A stretch of 64,000 nt of DNA from Nocardia macrotermitis (GTDB taxonomy: Bacteria > Actinomycetota > Actinomycetes > Mycobacteriales > Mycobacteriaceae), in the NCBI RefSeq assembly GCF_009604405.1, contig NZ_WEGK01000026.1, forward strand, positions 1 to 64,000, in the 5' to 3' direction. Shown piece by piece: positions 1-7,926 of this stretch. A program made the translations under genes and the position numbers. Within the stretch, counting starts at the first letter, position 1; every line of letters starts with the position of its first letter. The notes under the pieces are model-generated. The model saw only the letters and a list, made by a program, of their open reading frames with translations, had not been told where the DNA came from and searched no databases.

Positions 1-11
1 ACTGACTCACC

Positions 12-83
12 GAAAGGGTGCTCCTGCAACTGCCATATTCGAACCTAGACAACTCGAATTATCGCAGGTCAGAGCACCCTTTC
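12..83. repeat. Long imperfect inverted repeat at the left edge
   Basis: GAAAGGGTGCTC at 12-23 is perfectly complementary to GAGCACCCTTTC at 72-83. Nested complementary pieces lie inside: CTGC (24-27) with GCAG (64-67), and ATTCGA (37-42) with TCGAAT (54-59). It could be a transcription terminator for a gene left of the window, a mobile-element end or a structured RNA. A second perfect hairpin follows at 90-106 (CCGACAC, ACG loop, GTGTCGG). No gene is recognisable between 107 and 249. Confidence 0.55.
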
Positions 84-249
84 CTCATACCGACACACGG
101 TGTCGGAATTCCGGTGAATGCGCGAGGCTAGAACCAGATATCCGAGCCTGACAGCAAGTCTGTACAGCGCCCTCTCGTATAGGTGTTGCCGACCGCCGCA
201 CAGCGACGGGTTGATCGCCACGATCGCGGAGGGCTCCAGTGTCATGACT

Positions 250-453
250 TCACCTGCGCCGCATTTTCCAGCGGCGGCGCGGCGTTCTCCGACGGGATCG
301 ACTCGATTCGGGGCGGCACTCGTAGGCGATGAATCCCGTCAACACGACGATGAGCAGACCCAGTAGAATCCACGTCGTCGACGTCGTGAACAACGGGCAC
401 ATTCCTTTGCCCGAAAGACGTTGCAGCAGTGGATGATACATGCAGTCAGACAT
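250..453 (-). CDS. Possible small membrane protein
   Basis: A 67-residue frame with one hydrophobic stretch at about residues 28-44 (WILLGLLIVVLTGFIAY) followed by a strongly basic Arg/Ser tail, as in a single-pass protein with a positive cytoplasmic end. Its ATG overlaps the stop of the winged-helix gene at 446-709 by 8 bases, which suggests translational coupling. I recognise no family. The basic tail could also be the usual product of a high-GC shadow frame, so this is a tentative call. Confidence 0.38.
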   Translation of the reverse strand: MSDCMYHPLLQRLSGKGMCPLFTTSTTWILLGLLIVVLTGFIAYECRPESSRSRRRTPRRRWKMRRR

Positions 454-709
454 CCGCTCCCAACCTTCCGCAGGTCAGCGAGCAGGCCGCGAGTGTATTG
501 CGGCCCGAATCGGTTATGCTGCAACGCTTGTCGTAGCTTCGAACCACGATCAGTCCGCGACTGGACAAGTTCGTAACCACCCGTCGAACTTCGAAGCGAT
601 GCAGACTCGTCGCACGTCGAATCTGCCAGTTCGTAAGTACCCCTCCACAGTTCAGAGCCCTGAGTACGCGGACCTGACCAACCGTGAGGTCTTCGGTTTG
701 CTGTGTCAT
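446..709 (-). CDS. Winged-helix (MarR-like) regulator, small
   Basis: An 87-residue protein from the first ATG. It reads like a single winged-helix domain: a helix (VGQVRVLRAL), a recognition-helix region (LTNWQIRRATSLHRFEVRRV), then a wing with the MarR-like pattern LSSRGLIVVRS and ITDSGRNTL. It probably binds DNA. It is transcribed away from the helix-turn-helix/DUF397 pair at 833-1947, so the two units share the promoter region at 710-832. A TTG at 766 would add 19 residues. The MarR-type fold is inferred from pattern, not from a search. Confidence 0.55.
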   Translation of the reverse strand: MTQQTEDLTVGQVRVLRALNCGGVLTNWQIRRATSLHRFEVRRVVTNLSSRGLIVVRSYDKRCSITDSGRNTLAACSLTCGRLGADV

Positions 710-810
710 GACAACAGCGTGACTCTCACCACGGACTGTCGGGAAGTTTCTGTCAGGGATTCCCAAAATCTGCCGAATGCCCAGCTCGTCTCCTCCGGAC
801 TCCCTATAGT

Positions 811-829
811 GTTTCCTGAAGAGGGAAAC
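811..829. promoter_or_regulatory. Palindrome before the XRE gene, candidate operator
   Basis: GTTTCC (811-816) and GGAAAC (824-829) form a perfect 6-bp inverted repeat with a 7-base spacer, ending 3 bases before the ATG at 833. Another GGGAAAC half-site lies just inside the gene at 845-851. The position suits autoregulation by the XRE protein; this is inference. Confidence 0.5.
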
Positions 830-832
830 AGC

Positions 833-1747
833 ATGTCAGAAACTGGGAAACGATCAGGAGGTGAGATGCCACCCAAGCCGGATCTGAGCGGGACAACTCT
901 CGCGCGCCGCCAGCTCGGTAAGCAGCTCAAGGATCTGCGAATCGAGAACGGCCTGACCCTGGACCAACTCGCGGCCCGAACCGACTACAGCCGAACCGTA
1001 CTCAGTCGAGTCGAGAACGGACAGCAGGAGAGCAAGCTCCGAGCCATTACCGATCATCTCTGCGCGTGGTATGGGCTGAAGGCGGCCCGCACGAAATATC
1101 TTCAGTCCCTCGCGCAGGACGGGAAGATGTCCATGTGGCTTCAGGAGCACAAGGACTTGATCGACCCGGGCTACAGCACCTACATCGAACTGGAATCCGT
1201 TGCGTCACAACTGATCGCCTATCAGTCACTTGCGGTTCCGGGACTGTTGCAGACTCCGGACTACGTACGGGCGATGCAACGGGACGTCGACGGCAGCACC
1301 GCGTCCGAAGCGGAGATCGAACGCCGCATCGGATTCCGGATCCAGCGAGCCGCTATCCTCACTCGTTCCCATGGTCCTGTCCGGGCGAGCTTCCTCCTGA
1401 GTGAAATCTTGTTCACGGCGCTCGGAGTCGGAACCGACCGGCAGATGGCCGCACAGTGTTATCACGTCGCGGACCTGAGTACGAGAGACAACATCTCGAT
1501 ACAGCTGCTGAAGCACAACGTCGGATTTCCGACTGGACTGATTGTTACTCCATACACCATGCTGGGTTTTCCCGACAGTGAGCCGACAGTGGTTTTCGCC
1601 GAAACCACGGTTGGCGCAGAGTTTTTCGAAGGAGAAGATCAGGTGAGGCACTTCCGCGCCGTCCACGAGACTCTGCAACGCTCTGCGCTGGGGGAACAAG
1701 AATCCCGAGACCGTCTCAGAAAGATCGCAAGGAGATACGACCAGTGA
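833..1747 (+). CDS. XRE-family regulator with DUF5753 (Scr1/WhiJ-like)
   Basis: A 304-residue DNA-binding regulator. An N-terminal helix-turn-helix (about residues 23-80, with LTLDQLAARTDYSRTVLSRV) is followed by the DUF5753 domain, recognisable by IAYQSLAVPGLLQTPDYVRA and the later GFPDSEPTVVFAET. DUF5753 regulators are abundant in actinomycetes and are usually paired with a DUF397 protein, as here: the next gene overlaps by 4 bases (GTGA). Such pairs act in developmental control or as toxin-antitoxin-like modules. Two starts are possible: ATG 833, with GAGGG 7 bases upstream, or ATG 866, preceded by a strong AGGAGG with a short spacer. The frame stays open upstream to 440, but that part looks non-coding. 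Confidence 0.9.
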   Translation: MSETGKRSGGEMPPKPDLSGTTLARRQLGKQLKDLRIENGLTLDQLAARTDYSRTVLSRVENGQQESKLRAITDHLCAWYGLKAARTKYLQSLAQDGKMSMWLQEHKDLIDPGYSTYIELESVASQLIAYQSLAVPGLLQTPDYVRAMQRDVDGSTASEAEIERRIGFRIQRAAILTRSHGPVRASFLLSEILFTALGVGTDRQMAAQCYHVADLSTRDNISIQLLKHNVGFPTGLIVTPYTMLGFPDSEPTVVFAETTVGAEFFEGEDQVRHFRAVHETLQRSALGEQESRDRLRKIARRYDQ

Positions 1748-1947
1748 ATATCGACCTGACTAACGCACGCTGGTTCAAGTCGTCGCGTTCCGGAGCGAAG
1801 ACCGATTGTGTCGAAGTTGCCTGGTTGAAGGCCGGCCACGTGGGTTTGCGCGACTCGAAGAATCCGGCCGGACCTGCGCTGGTCTTCACTGCCGACGAGT
1901 GGACAGCGTTCACCGGGGTCGTGATGAACGGCAAACTCGACGGCTGA
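1744..1947 (+). CDS. DUF397 domain protein
   Basis: A 67-residue protein typical of DUF397: WFKSSRSG near the N-terminus, CVEVA, then VGLRDSKNPAGPALVFTADEW. Members are small partners of DUF5753 helix-turn-helix regulators. Some bind the regulator and modulate it, and some behave as toxins. The GTG start overlaps the stop of the regulator by 4 bases, so the two are translationally coupled. A short direct repeat (GCTGGCGGAACT, at about 2041 and 2073) lies in the 135 bases before the next gene. Confidence 0.88.
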   Translation: MNIDLTNARWFKSSRSGAKTDCVEVAWLKAGHVGLRDSKNPAGPALVFTADEWTAFTGVVMNGKLDG

Positions 1948-2082
1948 ACACTTTCGCCTGAGAACTGATCGCCGTCGAGACCGCCGACGGCGTCAGCTCC
2001 CGGCCGAGGGGGCGTCGAAACTGGGTGCCCCGGTGTCAGCGCTGGCGGAACTGCGCGACCTTGGTGTCGGAGCTGGCGGAAC

Positions 2083-3525
2083 TCAGTTGATTTGCGCGTG
2101 CATCAGATAGACGTTGTAGTCGCTCCAGGTGCTGATGGTGAAGTAGAGGTCCGAGCCGGTGGACCACGGGTGGATGAAGCCGCCGTAGAGTTCCGGATAG
2201 CGCGAGATGCTGACCGTCGGCGTGCTCTCGGACCAGACGCCCTGGGGTGAATTCGCTTCGCGCAGCACGATTGCGCCCTTGGCGGTGTCGAGGTAGCTCA
2301 TCTGCCAGACCTGCCGCGCGGGGTCGTAACGCACCGACAGTTCACCGGCCGGGGCCTGCACCACGGGTGTGGCCGAGGCGGCCCCGCCGACCGGCGTCCA
2401 CGCGCCCTCGTGCCAGTACTGATACGCGGAAGTGTTGAGCACCTGGTCTTTTCGCACCCGGGCCAGCCCGACCGCGCCCAGGCGGGTGTTGGGCGTGCCG
2501 AACATGTAGACGTAGTCACCCTGCGGAACCATCGCCGCCACTTGGAAATTCGCCAATCCGAAGATGTCGTCCCAGTGCGCGTAGGGGTCCTTGGTCCAGG
2601 TCCGGCCGTGATCGTCGGAGTAGGCGATACCGCCGTAGTTGGTGAAGAAGGTGCCCGGCGCGCTGTTCCAGGTGCGAATCGACATGTAGCTCAGGAACTG
2701 TCGCGATCCGAGCGCGAAACCGGAGGTCGGGATCGTGGTGATCTCGATGTTGTCCTTCTTGCGACTGTCCAGCACCTCGGCGGCGTGACACCGGTCGTCG
2801 GTGACCATCCGATCGAAGATCGCGCCGTGACTCAGATCGCGATTCCTGCTGAACGCCAACACATTACTGCGCCAGTCCTGCCCCATCCCGCCCGGCGGAT
2901 GGAAGCCGACGCCCACGGTGTCGCCGAACGCCATCGCCACCTCACCGGGCGCGCTCTCCCACGAGATGCCCAGATCGGTGCCGTACACCTGCCAGCGTTT
3001 GTCGGTGCGATTGACCGAATTCGCGCCGGTCTCCTTGGCCACCTCCCGCACCTCGCCGACCCGCGGTGCGGGCCGGGCCGCGGTCTGCGCGCCCGGCTCG
3101 GTCGGCGGATGCTGCTGCGCGGGCGGCGGCGGGCCGGTGTGCGGTGACGGGCCCGGCGGCAGCGCGAAATAGAACGGTTTGGGGTTCACCAGCACATCGG
3201 GCAGGCCGAGGCGTTGCAGCAGGCTCGGCGACGGTGTGGGAGTGTCGGTCAGATCTGGGCACGGATCGGTGCAGGGGTTGGCGGGCAACGTCATATCGGT
3301 CCGCCTGACCGGCCCGGACGGCTGCGGCCCCGGATCCACGGTGACCACCGGATACGGCACCGGAACTTCCAGCGTCTTCGGCACCAGCGAGGCGTGTGTG
3401 GGCACCGGATCGGTTGCGCACGGCCCGATTCCGGCCACCGCGACCGGATCGGCGTGCACCACGGGCGGTATGCCCAACACCCCGACGACGACCGTCCCGA
3501 CGACAGCGAACAGCCGCTTGGCCAT
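2083..3525 (-). CDS. Secreted DUF4185 domain protein
   Basis: A 480-residue exported protein. A signal peptide (MAKRLFAVVGTVVVGVLGIP, cleaved near VHA-DP) is followed by a Pro-rich linker of about 150 residues, then a DUF4185 domain. The domain starts near KRWQVYGTDLGISWE and shows beta-propeller-like, sialidase-style repeats (AFGDTVGVGFHPPGG; YSDDHGRTWTKDPYAHWD; FTISTWSDYNVYLM). DUF4185 proteins are secreted or surface proteins of actinomycetes with no settled reaction. The ATG at 3525 places the signal peptide at the terminus; an upstream ATG would add three residues. It stands alone. Confidence 0.85.
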   Translation of the reverse strand: MAKRLFAVVGTVVVGVLGIPPVVHADPVAVAGIGPCATDPVPTHASLVPKTLEVPVPYPVVTVDPGPQPSGPVRRTDMTLPANPCTDPCPDLTDTPTPSPSLLQRLGLPDVLVNPKPFYFALPPGPSPHTGPPPPAQQHPPTEPGAQTAARPAPRVGEVREVAKETGANSVNRTDKRWQVYGTDLGISWESAPGEVAMAFGDTVGVGFHPPGGMGQDWRSNVLAFSRNRDLSHGAIFDRMVTDDRCHAAEVLDSRKKDNIEITTIPTSGFALGSRQFLSYMSIRTWNSAPGTFFTNYGGIAYSDDHGRTWTKDPYAHWDDIFGLANFQVAAMVPQGDYVYMFGTPNTRLGAVGLARVRKDQVLNTSAYQYWHEGAWTPVGGAASATPVVQAPAGELSVRYDPARQVWQMSYLDTAKGAIVLREANSPQGVWSESTPTVSISRYPELYGGFIHPWSTGSDLYFTISTWSDYNVYLMHAQIN

Positions 3526-3590
3526 ACAGTCCAACCCCTCGCTCCCCCACTGGCACGTTTCTCCCGCGACCAGACCCTACTGGAGTTCCG

Positions 3591-3752
3591 GCGGAATTTT
3601 CGGCCGCCCGTTCGCCCCGGCCGTTCGCTCCGGCGAGGCAGAGGCGGCATCCTCCGCTCCCAGCGCGAAGCGGAATTTTCGGCCGCCCGTTCGGCCCGGC
3701 CGTTCGCTCCGGTGAGGCAGGCAGCATCCTCACGCTCCCAGCGCGAAGCGGA
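3591..3752. repeat. Two tandem copies of a 78-79 bp unit
   Basis: GCGGAATTTTCGGCCGCCCG starts at 3591 and recurs at 3670. The copies run through a GTTCGCTCCGG segment to CCCAGCGCGAAGCGG at about 3659 and 3737. They lie in the 365-base spacer between the divergent DUF4185 and Excalibur-like genes, where no other gene is visible. Confidence 0.75.
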
Positions 3753-3890
3753 CGCGGCCCACTGTCGATGGCACTCGTGCGGCACACGGCATGCGGGTCC
3801 CACGACCTCGCGGTACCGACTCGTTCTCAGGAACAGCGCCTAGAGTTGAGGCGAAATATTCGACCGATCGCAGTGTTCAGGATTGCCGCC

Positions 3891-4229
3891 GTGAAGATTC
3901 CAGCATTTCGCCGCATGATTCCCGTCGTCGCCGCAGCCGGGTTGCTCGGTCTCGTCGCACCCGCCGCGGCCCTGGCCGCACCCGGTTCGGGCGCCGGTAC
4001 CGGCGGTTCGAGCGCGGGCGGCAGCGGATTCACCGTGAACAATCAGGGCACGATCAGCCCGTCGCAGAACACCTCCGACGACCAGAACACCCTGGTCTGG
4101 TATCCGAACTGCGCCGCTGTGCGCGCGGCGGGCAAGGCCCCGCTGTATCCCTCGCAGCCCGGCTACAGCACCGCGCTCGACCCGAAGGGCACCGGCGTGG
4201 CCTGCGCACCCGGCAGCCCGACGCCCTGA
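3891..4229 (+). CDS. Secreted Excalibur-like protein
   Basis: A 112-residue exported protein. The signal peptide (MKIPAFRRMIPVVAAAGLLG, cleaved near ALA-AP) precedes a Gly/Ser linker and a C-terminal Excalibur-like module: YPNCAAVRAAGKAPLYPSQP, then Y-S-x-x-LDPKGTGVAC. The usual Excalibur calcium loop is DxDxDGxxCE. Here the loop reads DPKGTGVAC and lacks most acidic ligands, so calcium binding is doubtful. GTG 3891 is chosen because AGGA lies 8 bases upstream; ATG 3915 is an alternative. It ends 24 bases before the convergent EmbR-like gene. Confidence 0.8.
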   Translation: MKIPAFRRMIPVVAAAGLLGLVAPAAALAAPGSGAGTGGSSAGGSGFTVNNQGTISPSQNTSDDQNTLVWYPNCAAVRAAGKAPLYPSQPGYSTALDPKGTGVACAPGSPTP

Positions 4230-4253
4230 CCCGTCGTAGAACCCCGAAAACTC

Positions 4254-5417
4254 TTACGTCGCAACAGGTGTCAACGCGGCGGTGGGCGGCGCGTCCGAGG
4301 ATCCCTCGAACCGCAGGATCGTCGCCCCGATCCGCACCGCATCACCGTCGGCGAGCACCGAACCGCTGTCGATCGGCTCCTCGTTGATGTAGATGCCGTT
4401 GGCCGAATGCAGATCCTTGATCAGCAGCCCGGCCCGGCTCGGCAGGATGTGCGCGTGATACCGGCTGACCTTCGGGTCGTCGAGCACCAGATCGTTGTCG
4501 GTCATGCGGCCGATCTTCAAGCCGCCCTTGGGAATCGGGACCGCGCGTCCGTCGGGCAGCCGCAGCCGACCCGAACGCGCCGAACGCGGCGTCTCGGTGA
4601 CCGTCTCGGTCATCGCCTGCGCCAGCCGCTCGACCTTGGCGAGATCGACGGTGTTCAACGGTTCCTGCCGCAGCACCCGCTGTTCGAGTTCGGCCAGCGC
4701 CGGACCCGGATCGATACCGAGCTCGTCGGCCAGCACCGCGCGCACCCGGCGGCACGCCTCCAACGCGTCGGCCTGCCGCCCGGACAGGTACAGCGCGGTG
4801 ATCAGCTGCACCCACAGCGGCTCTCGCAGCGGATGCTCGCCGGTCATCGACACCAGTTCGCCGACCACGGAAGACGCACGCCCACAAGCGATTTCGGCAT
4901 CGATCCGGGCCGAGGCGACGAGCAGCCGCTCCTCGTCCATCGCGGTCGCGAAACTCTCGGCGAAATGCAGGCCGGACAGATCGTCCAGCGCCTTACCGCT
5001 CCACTCGGCCAGCGCCGTGCCGAACAACTCCGACGCCCCGCGATGATCCCCCGCCGTCACGGCCTCCGCACCGGCCCGCCGCGCCGCGTCGAACCGCCCC
5101 AGATCGCATCCGGTGTCCGGGATCTCCAGCCGGTACCCCGCCGACTCGGTGCGCAACACCGTCGCCGGATCCAGACCCGAATTACGCAGCGTCTTACGGA
5201 TATTCGAGACGAACACCTGCAAACTGGCCTGATACGAGTCCGGCGGATCCTCGTTCCAGACGATGTCGGCCAGCGCCTGCGAGGACACCGCCCGCCGCCG
5301 ATTCACCGTCAACGCCGCCAGCAACGCCCGCGGCTTGGGCCCACCGACCGCGACGGGCGCACCGTCGATCATCAACCGCACGGGCCCGAGCACCCGCACA
5401 TCCAAGCTGTGTGACAC
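4254..5417 (-). CDS. EmbR-like regulator (SARP/BTAD with FHA domain)
   Basis: A 387-residue transcription factor with three parts. An OmpR-type winged helix lies at about residues 5-95 (PRALLAALTVNRRRAVSSQA). A BTAD tetratricopeptide-like region lies at about 100-250 (EHPLREPLWVQLITALYLSG; CRRVRAVLADELGIDPGPAL). A C-terminal FHA domain carries the phosphothreonine-binding residues: GRMTDNDL, SRYHAHI, HSANGIYI. This is the architecture of mycobacterial EmbR, which is controlled through a Ser/Thr kinase binding the FHA domain. Here no emb genes lie nearby, so targets are unknown. The 5' region contains 70-bp tandem repeats. Confidence 0.88.
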   Translation of the reverse strand: MSHSLDVRVLGPVRLMIDGAPVAVGGPKPRALLAALTVNRRRAVSSQALADIVWNEDPPDSYQASLQVFVSNIRKTLRNSGLDPATVLRTESAGYRLEIPDTGCDLGRFDAARRAGAEAVTAGDHRGASELFGTALAEWSGKALDDLSGLHFAESFATAMDEERLLVASARIDAEIACGRASSVVGELVSMTGEHPLREPLWVQLITALYLSGRQADALEACRRVRAVLADELGIDPGPALAELEQRVLRQEPLNTVDLAKVERLAQAMTETVTETPRSARSGRLRLPDGRAVPIPKGGLKIGRMTDNDLVLDDPKVSRYHAHILPSRAGLLIKDLHSANGIYINEEPIDSGSVLADGDAVRIGATILRFEGSSDAPPTAALTPVAT

Positions 5418-5667
5418 CTTTACCCCGCCTAGCCGCTAGGACACAGTCCCGCCGGGGTCACGAATACCGTGACCCCGGCGGACCCGCGCAATATCCGATC
5501 GCGCACGCCCATCGACGAGTTGCCGAGAACGCCCGAATCCGAGCGCACCCTACCGCCATCCGACAACGCAGGTCGCGCGACACCTACAAGCCCCGCTGCC
5601 CGCGCAACAACTGATCTCGCGAGAACATCGGTAACTCACCGGGTACGCCCAGAACCAAACAACATTG

Positions 5668-6000
5668 CCAACTGTCGGCCCGACACGCAACCCTTCCCGC
5701 ACCCGACGACCCGCTGAGTCGCGGAGAGGCGGAGGAGCCAACTGTCGGCCCGACACGCAAGCCTCACCGCACCCCAGGACCCGCTGAGTCGCGGAGAGGC
5801 GGAGGAGCCAACTGCCAGCCCGACACGCCAAGCCTCGCCGCACCCGACGACCGGCTGAATCGCGGAGAGGCGGACGAGCCAGCTGTCGGCCCGTCCCGGC
5901 ACCCGACGACCCGCCGAGTCGCGGAGGGCCAATCGTCGGCCCGACACACAAGCCTCCCGGAGACGACGACACGCCGAAATCTCGAAGAGGCGGGGAGCAG
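5668..6000. repeat. Tandem array of about five 70-bp units
   Basis: Units begin with CCAACTGTCGGCCCGAC or close variants at 5668, 5738, 5808, 5879 and, shortened, at 5929. Each carries the near-palindrome GTCGGCCCGAC and a later segment CTGAGTCGCGGAGAGGCGG. The period of 70 is not a multiple of three, so the open frames across it on the minus strand are not one repeated protein. The array fills most of the 596-base gap between fba (3' end at 6014) and the EmbR-like gene (start 5417). No gene is supported in the gap. Confidence 0.85.
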
Positions 6001-6013
6001 ATCGTGTCTCGCG

Positions 6014-7051
6014 CTACTTCGCGCTGACCGACTTACCCGCCGACTTCAGGTCGTTGCACGCCTCGACAACGCGCTCGGCCATCGAGGTCTCGGCCTTCTT
6101 CAGGTAGCTGCGCGGGTCGTAGGTCTTCTTGTTGCCGACCTCGCCGTCGATCTTCAGCACACCGTCGTAGTTGGCGAACATGTGCCCGGCGATCGGGCGG
6201 GTGAACGCGTACTGGGTGTCGGTGTCGACGTTCATCTTCACCACGCCGTACTTCAGCGAGTCGTCGATCTCGGATTTCAGCGAGCCCGAACCGCCGTGGA
6301 AGACGAAGTCGAACGGCTTCGAACCCTCGCCCAGCCCCAGCTTGGCCGCGGCCACCCGCTGGCCCTCGGCGAGCACCTCGGGCTTGAGCACGACGTTGCC
6401 CGGCTTGTACACCCCGTGCACATTGCCGAAGGTCGCGGCGAGCAGGTACTTGCCGTTCTCCCCGGAACCCAGCGCGTCGATGGTCTTGCGGAAGTCCTCG
6501 GAGGAGGTGTAGAGCTTCTCGTTGATCTCCGCCTCGACACCGTCCTCCTCGCCGCCGACGACGCCGATCTCGACCTCGAGGATGATGTTCGCGGCGGCGG
6601 TCTGCTTCAGCAGTTCCTTGGCGATCTCCAGGTTCTCGTCGATCGGAATCGCCGAACCGTCCCACATGTGCGACTGGAACAGCGGGTGCTGCCCGGCCTT
6701 CACCCGCTCCTGGGAGATGGCGATCAGCGGGCGCACGAACGTGTCCAGCTTGTCCTTGGGGCAGTGGTCGGTGTGCAGCGCGATGGTGACGTCGTACCTC
6801 GCGGCGATCACGTGCGCGAACTCCGCCAGCGCGGTGGCGCCGACGACCATATCCTTCACGCCCTGCCCCGAACCGAATTCGGCTCCACCGGTGGAGAACT
6901 GGATGATGCCGTCACTACCGGCCTCGGCGAAACCGCGGATCGCCGCGTTGATCGTCTCCGAGGACGTGCAGTTGATCGCGGGGAATGCGAAGGAGTTCTC
7001 TTTGGCCCGACCGAGCATCTCGGCGTAGACCTCCGGAGTCGCAATGGGCAC
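6014..7051 (-). CDS. fba: Fructose-bisphosphate aldolase, class II
   Basis: A 345-residue zinc-dependent aldolase that splits fructose 1,6-bisphosphate to dihydroxyacetone phosphate and glyceraldehyde 3-phosphate in cytoplasmic glycolysis and gluconeogenesis. Diagnostic segments are FPAINCTSSETINAA, ALHTDHCPKD (catalytic Asp and metal His), a Glu-rich EVEIGVVGGEEDGVE, ATFGNVHGVYKPG and FVFHGGSGS. The GTG at 7051 is chosen over the upstream ATG at 7078: GGAGGT lies 4 bases before it, and the mature sequence then begins PIATPEVYAEML like the mycobacterial protein. The next gene, DedA, is divergent, as Rv0363c and Rv0364 are in M. tuberculosis. Confidence 0.97.
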   Translation of the reverse strand: MPIATPEVYAEMLGRAKENSFAFPAINCTSSETINAAIRGFAEAGSDGIIQFSTGGAEFGSGQGVKDMVVGATALAEFAHVIAARYDVTIALHTDHCPKDKLDTFVRPLIAISQERVKAGQHPLFQSHMWDGSAIPIDENLEIAKELLKQTAAANIILEVEIGVVGGEEDGVEAEINEKLYTSSEDFRKTIDALGSGENGKYLLAATFGNVHGVYKPGNVVLKPEVLAEGQRVAAAKLGLGEGSKPFDFVFHGGSGSLKSEIDDSLKYGVVKMNVDTDTQYAFTRPIAGHMFANYDGVLKIDGEVGNKKTYDPRSYLKKAETSMAERVVEACNDLKSAGKSVSAK

Positions 7052-7208
7052 TAGGACCTCCGTGGTGGGAAGAAACATCTGTCCCCTCTCACCCTAAGGT
7101 GCCGGGCCCGCGCTCCGGAAGGTGGTACCGCCGTACCCGCACCCGGTCCACCACGGCAAATTCGGCACGGGTCGATGTGATAGCCCGGGGGCCGGTACTG
7201 TGGTTGCC

Positions 7209-7922
7209 GTGACCGCGCTGGCCATTACCGACGTTCTTGCGAGTAGCTCCGGAATCAAGGGGCTGCTCGATCCGATGCATCTGCTCACCGAGACCTGGTT
7301 GAGCAATGCGGTGCTGCCGGCGATCCTGGTCATCGTCTTCATCGAGACGGGGCTGCTGTTCCCGATCCTGCCGGGCGATTCGCTGCTGTTCACCGGCGGC
7401 ATGCTCGCGGCGTACACGCACCCACCGGTCTCGATCTATGTGCTGCTGCCCGCCGCGGCCATCACGGCGATCCTCGGCGATCAGTGTGCGTACTGGATCG
7501 GGCGGGCCATCGGCCCCGCGCTGTTCCACAAACAGGACGGGCGCTTCTTCAAGCAGCGCTACATCACCGAAACGCACGCGTTCTTCGAGAAGCACGGGCC
7601 CAAGACCATCATCCTGGGTCGTTTCGTGCCGATCGTGCGCACCTTCATGCCGGTGTTGGCGGGCGTGTCCCAGATGGAGTACCGCAAGTTTCTGACCTTC
7701 GACATCGTCGGCGGTATCGCGTGGGGCGGCGGCATCACCATCCTGGGCTTCTGGCTGGGCAATGTGGAGTTCATCCGGAACCACGTCGAGGCGATCTTCA
7801 TGCTGATCGTGCTCGTCTCGATCCTGCCGGGCATCATCTCGGTCGCGAAGAAGCTCCGTAACCACGAGCCCGTGCTCGAGACCGAATCCGACGTTGTTCC
7901 GACGAACGAATCCTTGCGCTGA
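7209..7922 (+). CDS. DedA family membrane protein (first copy)
   Basis: A 237-residue integral membrane protein of the DedA/SNARE-associated family, whose members act in envelope lipid (undecaprenyl phosphate or phospholipid) translocation and membrane homeostasis. It shows the family motifs ETGLLFPILPGDSLLFTGG near the first membrane segment and the re-entrant-loop GRFVPIVRTFMPVLAG, with four to five hydrophobic segments. GTG 7209 is chosen; GTG 7200 is also in frame. A second, divergent DedA gene follows after 4 bases, so they form a pair. Confidence 0.9.
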   Translation: MTALAITDVLASSSGIKGLLDPMHLLTETWLSNAVLPAILVIVFIETGLLFPILPGDSLLFTGGMLAAYTHPPVSIYVLLPAAAITAILGDQCAYWIGRAIGPALFHKQDGRFFKQRYITETHAFFEKHGPKTIILGRFVPIVRTFMPVLAGVSQMEYRKFLTFDIVGGIAWGGGITILGFWLGNVEFIRNHVEAIFMLIVLVSILPGIISVAKKLRNHEPVLETESDVVPTNESLR

Positions 7923-7926
7923 CACC

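Noticed and set aside
118..366. Open frame on the plus strand near the left edge
   Set aside because: Ser/Arg-rich composition, no ribosome-binding site and overlap with the better-supported minus-strand frame.
2410..3147. Long plus-strand frame opposite the DUF4185 gene
   Set aside because: It is a complementary-strand shadow of a well-supported gene, a common effect of high GC.
5550..5972. Overlapping minus-strand frames through the 70-bp repeats
   Set aside because: The 70-base period changes frame at each unit, so the similar peptide pieces come from DNA repetition, not from a repeated protein.
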